A model generated the notes under the pieces. That model ran no database searches and was not told where the DNA came from. It saw only the letters and a program-made list of their open reading frames with translations. This document shows, in pieces, positions 1 through 5,507 of a stretch of 6,291 nt of DNA (positions are counted from its first letter, which is position 1; each line of letters opens with the position of its first letter). The position numbers and the translations under genes were made by a program. Source of the DNA: JACQWR01 sp964614365 (lineage in GTDB: Bacteria; Desulfobacterota; Syntrophia; Syntrophales; JACQWR01); the NCBI GenBank assembly GCA_964614365.1, contig CAZTLA010000180.1:1-6291 (forward strand). The letters run 5' to 3'.

Positions 1-1803
1 AAAATCCACGAGAAAGGGAATATCATCGGCGGCAAGCCTTTCCTGTTGAAACGCGGCGATATGGAGAAGGGTTTTAAGGAGGCCGATCTGGTCTATGAAG
101 AAAACTATCGCACTTCGTTTGTTCAGCATGTTACTGCCGAGCCCAGAGTATGTGTGGCGCACTGGGCGGGAGGCAAGCTGACCGTCTGGGACTCCACCGC
201 ATTCACCTTTGGCGTCCAGTCCGGATTAGCCAGGGCACTGAAGATACCGATGAGCAAGGTGCGGGTCATCTGCGAATTCATGGGGGGCAGCTTTGGCGAC
301 AGATCAGGGGCGGAGCGGTATAGTATCCTGGCCAGCCTGCTCTCTAAGAAAACAGGCCTGCCGGTGAAGATACAGTTCGACAGGGACGAAAACTTCCTCA
401 CCGCCCATCACCGCTATCCCACGGTCTGGAATCTGAAATACGGGGTTAAAAAAGATGGAACCCTTACGGCCATCTCTGTCAAAATGTTAGCTGACATGGG
501 AGCTTATGCCCACCTTGCCGGTCCTTTGGAAAGCTCGGGAACGTTCAAATCCGTCTATCGCTGCCCCAATCTGCAATACGAGGGATACGCCATCTACACG
601 AATAAACAGGAAGGGGGACATATGCGTTGTGTCGGACATCCCCAGGCCCAGTTTCCCCAGGAAGTGCATATGGACGGCATCGCAGGGAAGTTGGGGATGG
701 ATCCGGTTGATCTGAGATTAAAAAACTACGCCCTCCTGGAGGATGGAGATCAGGATGCAAAACTCCCCTTTGCGAGCAATGGGATGGAGGAATGTATCAG
801 GAAAGGGGCGGAGGCCTTCGGCTGGAGGCAGAGATGGCAAAAGCCGGGTACGAGTTCCGGTCCCCTCAAGAAGGGGATGGGGATGGCCGTCCACGCCTGC
901 CGTCACGGCGCCATGACCGTACCCAGTTCGGGAATGGTGAGGGTCAATTCTGACGGGACGGTGAATGTGCTGACGGGCACAACAGACATTGGATGCGGTC
1001 AGAAGGGAACCATGGCCATGATCGCTGCCGAAGAACTTGGAGTTCCCTTAGAGATAATATCGGTAACTTCTGCCGATACCGAGGTGACCACTGACACCGG
1101 AGGAAGTTCCGGCAGCAGGCAGACCATGACGGGAGGAATGGGAATCAAACTGGCAGCCGCTGATGCAAAAAGGCAGATACTGGAGATTGCAGCGGGGGAA
1201 TTGAAAACGGAGAAAGACAAACTGGAAATAAGAAACGGCAGCATCTATCCTGTCGGCTCGGACAAGGGTATTTCTCTGGAAGATACGCTTAAAAAAGCGC
1301 CCGCTTCGATCATCGGGAGGGGAATCGGCAGGCTTCCCAAGGGGGTTTACATGCACACCTTTGCCGCCCACTTTGTAGAAGTGGAAGTGGATACCCGCAC
1401 CGGAACGGTCAAAGTCACCAAGTTGGTTGCCGCCCATGATGTGGGTAAGGCGATAAACTTGCAGGCCGTGGAAAATCAGATTGAGGGAGGGGCCATTCAG
1501 GGGATGGGTTATGGTCTGACGGAAGAACAGTTACTTGACGGCAATACCGGCCTTTGTCTCAATCCAAACCTTGTAGACTATAAATTGTTCACGATGAAGG
1601 ACGTCCCGGAGATCCAATCTGTCATTGTAGAACCGATTGACCCCGTTGGCCCTTTTGGCGCAAAGGGGGTGGGAGAGCCACCCTACAGCGTTCCGGCGCC
1701 GGCCATTGCCAATGCCATTTATAACGCTATCGGTGTGCGTTTTAAAAGGATTCCCATCACTCCCCGCTTGGTTCTGGACGGGCTTAAAGCCGGAAAGGCA
1801 TAG
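1..1803 (+). CDS. Molybdopterin-binding large subunit of a xanthine dehydrogenase-family hydroxylase, 5' partial
   Basis: This is the catalytic subunit of a molybdenum hydroxylase, the family of xanthine dehydrogenase, aldehyde oxidase and 4-hydroxybenzoyl-CoA reductase. It binds the molybdopterin cofactor where substrate is oxidised or reduced. The reading frame is open from base 1, so 600 residues are visible against roughly 750-780 usual for the family. Most of the N-terminal hammerhead domain is missing. Fragment residues 95-99 read GGSFG, the cofactor-binding motif. Residues 208-215 (MRCVGHPQ) form the active-site loop, followed by the conserved E-x-x-M-D helix and LGMDP (232-236). GSSGSR lies at 369-374. 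GVGEPP at 556-561 holds the likely catalytic Glu559. The FAD subunit starts 13 bases after the stop, so the two are one operon. A [2Fe-2S] subunit is expected but is not in the window. The family assignment is firm; the substrate is unknown. Aromatic acyl-CoA, aldehyde or purine are all possible. Confidence 0.93.
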   Translation, partial: KIHEKGNIIGGKPFLLKRGDMEKGFKEADLVYEENYRTSFVQHVTAEPRVCVAHWAGGKLTVWDSTAFTFGVQSGLARALKIPMSKVRVICEFMGGSFGDRSGAERYSILASLLSKKTGLPVKIQFDRDENFLTAHHRYPTVWNLKYGVKKDGTLTAISVKMLADMGAYAHLAGPLESSGTFKSVYRCPNLQYEGYAIYTNKQEGGHMRCVGHPQAQFPQEVHMDGIAGKLGMDPVDLRLKNYALLEDGDQDAKLPFASNGMEECIRKGAEAFGWRQRWQKPGTSSGPLKKGMGMAVHACRHGAMTVPSSGMVRVNSDGTVNVLTGTTDIGCGQKGTMAMIAAEELGVPLEIISVTSADTEVTTDTGGSSGSRQTMTGGMGIKLAAADAKRQILEIAAGELKTEKDKLEIRNGSIYPVGSDKGISLEDTLKKAPASIIGRGIGRLPKGVYMHTFAAHFVEVEVDTRTGTVKVTKLVAAHDVGKAINLQAVENQIEGGAIQGMGYGLTEEQLLDGNTGLCLNPNLVDYKLFTMKDVPEIQSVIVEPIDPVGPFGAKGVGEPPYSVPAPAIANAIYNAIGVRFKRIPITPRLVLDGLKAGKA

Positions 1804-1810
1804 AAAGGAG
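1804..1810 (+). promoter_or_regulatory. Shine-Dalgarno site of the FAD subunit gene
   Basis: AAAGGAG begins immediately after the TAG stop of the upstream gene and lies 6 bases before the ATG at 1817. It fixes that ATG as the start. The same frame is open much further upstream, but those residues have no similarity to the family. Confidence 0.8.
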
Positions 1811-1816
1811 CGGAGC

Positions 1817-2803
1817 ATGAAAGCTTTTACCTACTACAAAGCGGCCGGCGTTTCCGATGCCGTTTCCCTCCTGGCGAAATACGGAGAACAGGCAGCCATA
1901 CTGGGGGGCGGCAGCGATCTTTTCGGGATCATGAAGGATCGTCCGGAAGGACCGAAGTATAAGATGCCGCAACATTTGATCGATATCAAGGGAATCAAGG
2001 ATCTGGGCGCCATCAAAGATCAAAAAGGCATGTTAACGATTGGCTCGGCGACTACCGTAAGCGAGATCGCTTCTTCCCATCTCATCGGCGATAAATATCC
2101 CCTCCTTGTGCAAGCAGCTAATCAAGTGGGGGTCCCTCAGATCCGGAATGTGGGAACGCTGGCGGGGAATCTCTGTCAGCGGCCGCGCTGCTGGTACTTC
2201 CGCCGCAATGTCTTCAACAACTGTCTGCGTAAGGGGGGAGGCGTCTGCTACGCTCTTGGCGGGGAGAATCAGTATCATGCCGTCATCGGCAGCAGCGGGT
2301 GCTGCATGGTGTATCCCTCGGACATGGCTCCGGCCCTGACAGCCCTCGATGCGACGGTGGAAATCGCCGGCCCCAAGGGGAACAGGAGGGTGCCCATGGA
2401 CCAGTTTTACACCCGGCCGGAGAAGAACGTGCTCAGGGAGAATGTTCTGACTCCCCAGGAGATGGTCGTTGCCGTACATATTCCTCCGCCTGCAGGGGGG
2501 AAAGGCGTCTATCTGAAGTTGAAGGAGAGGCAGGCCTTCGATTTTGCCGTCGTAAGCGTCGCCATAAACGTGACGTTGAAAAAAGATGTCGTTGATGCCT
2601 CCCGCCTTGTCTTCGGAGGGCTGGCGCCTTTTCCATTCCGAAACGTGAAGGCGGAAGCGGCGATGAAAGGAAAACAAATCAAAGCGGCAATTGGCGCATT
2701 CTCACAGGCGGTGATGGACGGGGCAAAACCCCTGAGCGGCAATGCCTATAAGATTGCAGCCGCGCAGGGCCTTTTGGAAAAAGCCCTTGCTTCTCTGACC
2801 TGA
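1817..2803 (+). CDS. FAD-binding subunit of the molybdenum hydroxylase, with [4Fe-4S]-type cysteine loop
   Basis: A 328-residue electron-transfer subunit of the CO dehydrogenase / xanthine dehydrogenase FAD-subunit family (FAD_binding_5 followed by the CO_deh_flav_C fold). The first FAD loop is GGGSDL at residues 30-35. The second is IRNVGTLAGN at 109-118. Cysteines follow at 120, 125, 136, 144, 162 and 163. By position, C125, C136, C144 and C162 match the ligands of the extra [4Fe-4S] cluster in HcrB (4-hydroxybenzoyl-CoA reductase) and YagS/PaoB (aldehyde oxidoreductase); this alignment was made from memory. The usual HPSD motif after the last ligand reads YPSD here (166-169). The length is close to HcrB, and the order molybdenum subunit then FAD subunit matches hcrA-hcrB. 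CoxM-type subunits lack this loop, which argues against a CO dehydrogenase. The protein should pass electrons between the [2Fe-2S] subunit, FAD and the external carrier. Family sure, substrate unknown. Confidence 0.92.
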   Translation: MKAFTYYKAAGVSDAVSLLAKYGEQAAILGGGSDLFGIMKDRPEGPKYKMPQHLIDIKGIKDLGAIKDQKGMLTIGSATTVSEIASSHLIGDKYPLLVQAANQVGVPQIRNVGTLAGNLCQRPRCWYFRRNVFNNCLRKGGGVCYALGGENQYHAVIGSSGCCMVYPSDMAPALTALDATVEIAGPKGNRRVPMDQFYTRPEKNVLRENVLTPQEMVVAVHIPPPAGGKGVYLKLKERQAFDFAVVSVAINVTLKKDVVDASRLVFGGLAPFPFRNVKAEAAMKGKQIKAAIGAFSQAVMDGAKPLSGNAYKIAAAQGLLEKALASLT

Positions 2804-2827
2804 TGCACCCATCGATGATGTTTCGTC

Positions 2828-2873
2828 ATGCGCCCCGTTCTTTCCATGCTCATCAAGGACGGGGCGCATTTCT
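2828..2873 (+). terminator. Probable intrinsic terminator of the molybdenum hydroxylase operon
   Basis: An 11-base perfect stem pairs 2828-2838 (ATGCGCCCCGT) with 2859-2869. It extends inward by a G-U pair and three Watson-Crick pairs, leaving a 12-base loop at 2843-2854. It starts 25 bases after the FAD-subunit stop codon, the expected place for a terminator. The T tract after the stem is short (TTT then CT), so termination may be partial or need a factor. The stem itself is unlikely by chance. Confidence 0.68.
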
Positions 2874-2966
2874 CCCTGCCGTGTACTTCAACCATACATG
2901 TTATAAAAAAAGCCATCCGGAAAATCCTTGAATTTTTTTTTATTCTGATTTAGCTTACGGCATACT

Positions 2967-2999
2967 GCGGTATCGGCTAAGTTCCCTCCCTGATACCGC
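2967..2999. repeat. Inverted repeat, 8-base arms, upstream of the GAF-ATPase gene
   Basis: GCGGTATC (2967-2974) is the exact reverse complement of GATACCGC (2992-2999), separated by 17 bases. It lies about 110 bases before the ATG of the ATPase gene, just after the AT-rich stretch. It could be an operator for a dimeric regulator, a leader hairpin or a remnant of a dispersed repeat. There is no T tract after it, so it is not an intrinsic terminator. The repeat is seen directly; any function is inference. Confidence 0.4.
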
Positions 3000-3090
3000 G
3001 GGACTTTCTTTGGGATGGGATTCGGTAAACAGGTCAGCAGAAGAAATATGGTCAGGGTTGCGTTAATCTGCTTGGTTACTCCCGTCACCA

Positions 3091-3098
3091 AAAAGGAG
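3091..3098 (+). promoter_or_regulatory. Shine-Dalgarno site of the GAF-ATPase gene
   Basis: AAAAGGAG ends 11 bases before the ATG at 3110. The spacing is at the long end of normal. The next in-frame ATG, at 3122, would put it 23 bases away, so 3110 is preferred. Confidence 0.65.
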
Positions 3099-3109
3099 CG
3101 AAGCGGCAC

Positions 3110-5419
3110 ATGGCGGATCAAATGGTAAAGAACGAGATCACCGCGCTGGAAGAAAAATTGTTTCTTCGCAAGGCACTACAGGATATTACCAATCGTATCC
3201 ATGCCGCCCGGAACATAAAGCAGATCCTCGTGGATCTGAAGGACGGTATTTTAAACCTCTTCAACGCCCACTCCAGCACCATCTATGTCGTCGACCGGCC
3301 AAGAAAGGAAATCTACTCCATGTTTCTCGTTGGCGGCGCCCAGGTAAAAGAAATCCGCGTTCCCATTGACAACCGGAGCATCTCCGGCTACGTGGCCAAT
3401 ACGGGCACGATCGTCAACATTTCAAACGCCTACGATGTCAATGAACTGAAAAGCATCGATAGGGAACTCGCCTTCGACGTGAGTTGGGATAAGAAATCCG
3501 GTTTCAAAACAACCCAGATACTGGCAGCGCCCATTTTCCATGCCAATACCCTTATGGGAGTCATCCAGATCCTTAACAAGAAAGGGGGGATCGGTAAATT
3601 CTCCGAAGACGAAAAAGGCTTCCTGCAGGAGATAGCGGAAGTCCTGGGCGTAGCCTTTTACAACCAGGAACGATTTTCCCGAAGAAGAAAAACACGATTC
3701 GACCATCTCATCAGCCGCGACATCTTGAAGGAAGAAGAACTGGAAGGCTCCTGGGAAGCAGCACGGGAAGCGAAGGAATCCATGGAAGTTTTTCTGATGA
3801 AAAAATACAGAATTTCCAAGGAAGACATCGGTAAATCCTTNNNNNNNNNNTTCGAGCAATTCTATCACTGCCGTTTTATCCATTTCAGCGACAAGATACC
3901 GATCCCCGGCGATCTGCTGAAGAATCTCAAAAGAGAATATCTGCGCCGTGAGCTCTGGATCCCTCTCGAAAGGATTGACGGATACATTCACGTCATCGTG
4001 GATGATCCCAACAACATCCTGAAGCGCGACATGATCGAGAATCTCCTGAAAACCAAGGCGGTAAAATATGATGTCGCCCTTGCGGACGACATCCTCAAAT
4101 TCATCAATGCCTTTTACCATTCTCCCGAAGGTGAATCATCCATCTCCGACATACTCGGCAAACTTGAAGAAGAAGATCAGGAACCAGTGGACGAAGACGG
4201 CGATGTGGTCACCGAATCGGACAGCGTGATCATGCAACTGGTCAACAAGATCATCAACGACGCCTACGTACGGCGCGCCTCCGATATACATATCGAACCC
4301 AATTTGGGAAAGAAGAACGTGGAAATCCGGTACCGGATTGACGGTGATTGCGCTCTGTATCAGACGCTCCCCTTCAGTTATCGAGCCGCCATTGTCTCAA
4401 GAATAAAAATCATGTCCAACCTGGACATCACGGTAAAAAGGACCCCCCAGGATGGGAAAATAAAATTCAGGCGTTCCTCGGGAGACGGAATAGAACTGCG
4501 TGTGGCAACCATTCCGACGCAGGGCAGCGTAGAGGATGTGGTCATGAGAATCCTGGCCAAGGGGGAAACGTTGCCGCTGAGCGCCATGGGACTGTCCACG
4601 AAGAATTTTGACGAACTCCAAAAAATATTGGAGAAACCCTACGGCATGATCCTTGTTGTGGGGCCTACCGGCTCCGGCAAGACGACCACACTTCATGCAT
4701 CGCTGGGCAAGATAAACAAACCGGACAGAAAGATATGGACCGCGGAAGACCCCGTGGAAATAACGCAGTACGGACTCCGACAGGTGCAGGTGCAACCGAA
4801 AATCGGTTTCGACTTCGCTGCCGCCATGCGCGCCTTCCTCCGCGCCGACCCCGATGTCATCATGGTCGGCGAAATGAGAGATTTTGAAACCGCCAAAACG
4901 GGCGTGGAGGCGTCGCTCACCGGGCACCTTGTTTTCAGCACCCTGCACACCAACAGCGCCCCGGAAACCATCACCCGGCTTCTCGATATGGGTATTGATC
5001 CCCTGAATTTTGCCGATGCCCTCCTGGGGATACTTGCACAGAGGTTGGTGCGGACGCTGTGCAAGAATTGCAGGGAGGCCTACCATCCCGCGCACGAAGA
5101 GTATGAGGAAATAGCGGACAATTACGGCCGGGAGCATTTTTCGAAACTGAACATCGCGTACAACGACGAGTTCAAGCTGTACCGGCCCAAGGGTTGCGAC
5201 GCCTGCGATAACACCGGGTATAAAGGGAGAATGGGTATTCACGAACTCCTTGTCGGAACCGACGAAATGAAACGATTGATCCAGAAGCATGCAACGGTCG
5301 AGGAAATGCGCGATGTAGCCATATCCCAGGGCATGACCACACTGCTTCAGGACGGCATCCAGAAAACGCTTACCGGCCTCACCGATTTCAAACAGGTACG
5401 CAGGGTATGCATCAAGTGA
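3110..5419 (+). CDS. GspE/PilB-family secretion or pilus-assembly ATPase with N-terminal GAF domain
   Basis: A 769-residue cytoplasmic hexameric motor ATPase that drives, by homology, assembly of a type IV pilus or type II secretion pseudopilus. A GAF domain occupies about residues 18-186 and carries an NKFDE-like motif (N156 K157, F164, D167 E168). A charged helical linker (187-225) leads to a GspE/PilB N-terminal-type domain (about 226-336), then an acidic linker (about 338-372) and the ATPase core. Core motifs are SDIHIEP (391-397), the Arg/Asp box RYRIDG (407-412), Walker A GPTGSGKTT (518-526), Walker B DPDVIMVGEMRD (580-591) and the His box with H606 and H613. Zinc-binding pairs lie at C651/C654 and C696/C699. 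All catalytic motifs are intact. It is longer than classical PilB or GspE (about 500-570 residues) because of the GAF domain. A 10-base N gap falls at residues 243-247 but leaves the frame unchanged. No other pil or gsp gene is in the window, so which machine it powers is open. mazG follows 88 bases later. Confidence 0.92.
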   Translation: MADQMVKNEITALEEKLFLRKALQDITNRIHAARNIKQILVDLKDGILNLFNAHSSTIYVVDRPRKEIYSMFLVGGAQVKEIRVPIDNRSISGYVANTGTIVNISNAYDVNELKSIDRELAFDVSWDKKSGFKTTQILAAPIFHANTLMGVIQILNKKGGIGKFSEDEKGFLQEIAEVLGVAFYNQERFSRRRKTRFDHLISRDILKEEELEGSWEAAREAKESMEVFLMKKYRISKEDIGKSXXXXFEQFYHCRFIHFSDKIPIPGDLLKNLKREYLRRELWIPLERIDGYIHVIVDDPNNILKRDMIENLLKTKAVKYDVALADDILKFINAFYHSPEGESSISDILGKLEEEDQEPVDEDGDVVTESDSVIMQLVNKIINDAYVRRASDIHIEPNLGKKNVEIRYRIDGDCALYQTLPFSYRAAIVSRIKIMSNLDITVKRTPQDGKIKFRRSSGDGIELRVATIPTQGSVEDVVMRILAKGETLPLSAMGLSTKNFDELQKILEKPYGMILVVGPTGSGKTTTLHASLGKINKPDRKIWTAEDPVEITQYGLRQVQVQPKIGFDFAAAMRAFLRADPDVIMVGEMRDFETAKTGVEASLTGHLVFSTLHTNSAPETITRLLDMGIDPLNFADALLGILAQRLVRTLCKNCREAYHPAHEEYEEIADNYGREHFSKLNIAYNDEFKLYRPKGCDACDNTGYKGRMGIHELLVGTDEMKRLIQKHATVEEMRDVAISQGMTTLLQDGIQKTLTGLTDFKQVRRVCIK
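3841..3850. other. Assembly gap (10 Ns) inside the ATPase gene
   Basis: Ten undetermined bases interrupt the N-terminal domain after the codons for Gly-Lys-Ser-(TTN). The frame before and after is the same if the gap is truly 10 bases, or any length one more than a multiple of three. TTN encodes Leu or Phe; Leu is common at this place in the family. The missing piece is probably only a few residues, but a fixed-size placeholder for an unknown length cannot be excluded. Confidence 0.97.
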
Positions 5420-5495
5420 ACACTGCGAACGCGTTGCGCCCTGACCTGTCCGTTCAGCAACACCTTCATTTTGTTCCTCAGTACCGGAAACCAAC

Positions 5496-5499
5496 AGGG
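5496..5499 (+). promoter_or_regulatory. Shine-Dalgarno-like site before the TTG start of mazG
   Basis: AGGG lies 8 bases before the TTG at 5508. It is short but well placed. The mazG frame is closed by TGA at 5442-5444, and no in-frame ATG or GTG exists between that stop and 5508. The site therefore supports TTG as the start codon. Confidence 0.5.
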
Positions 5500-5507
5500 T
5501 AATACCA

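Larger units (their letters stand above)
2804..3109. other. Intergenic spacer with terminator hairpin, AT-rich stretch and inverted repeat
   Basis: No supportable gene lies here. Listed separately are the hairpin at 2828-2869 and the inverted repeat at 2967-2999. Between them, 2901-2950 is strongly AT-rich: seven As (2905-2911) and nine Ts (2933-2941) can pair as an A/T-only stem (2903-2911 with 2935-2943). The only promoter candidate I can name is TTGAAT (2928-2933) with TAGCTT (2951-2956) at 17-base spacing. That matches the sigma-70 consensus at only 7 of 12 positions, so it is weak. Closer to the next gene, GTAAAC plus AGCAG (3025-3040) can pair loosely with CTGCTTGGTTAC (3068-3079) around internal loops. 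The spacer probably carries the promoter and leader of the GAF-ATPase gene. Confidence 0.5.

Noticed and set aside
1637..1816. Upstream extension of the FAD subunit to an ATG at 1637
   Set aside because: The extra residues overlap the Mo subunit end and lack family similarity. The ATG at 1817 has a good Shine-Dalgarno site and gives the usual N-terminus.
2033..2677. 214-codon minus-strand open frame
   Set aside because: It is antisense to the well-supported FAD subunit and its translation resembles no family I know.
1..2803. Aerobic CO dehydrogenase (cox) operon
   Set aside because: The active-site loop has Cys but lacks the AYRCSFR signature, and the FAD subunit has a [4Fe-4S]-type loop absent from CoxM.
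3049..3061. Possible sigma-54 promoter (TGG...TTGC)
   Set aside because: The distance between the TGG and TTGC elements is two bases too short for the strict -24/-12 spacing, and the rest of the consensus does not match.
2944..3109. c-di-GMP (GEMM) riboswitch before a pilus motor gene
   Set aside because: I looked because such riboswitches often precede pilus genes in this group, but the conserved GEMM-I core sequences are not present.
2888..3121. 77-codon minus-strand open frame across the spacer
   Set aside because: It starts inside the ATPase gene, covers the AT-rich and inverted-repeat region, and has no recognisable domain or good ribosome site.
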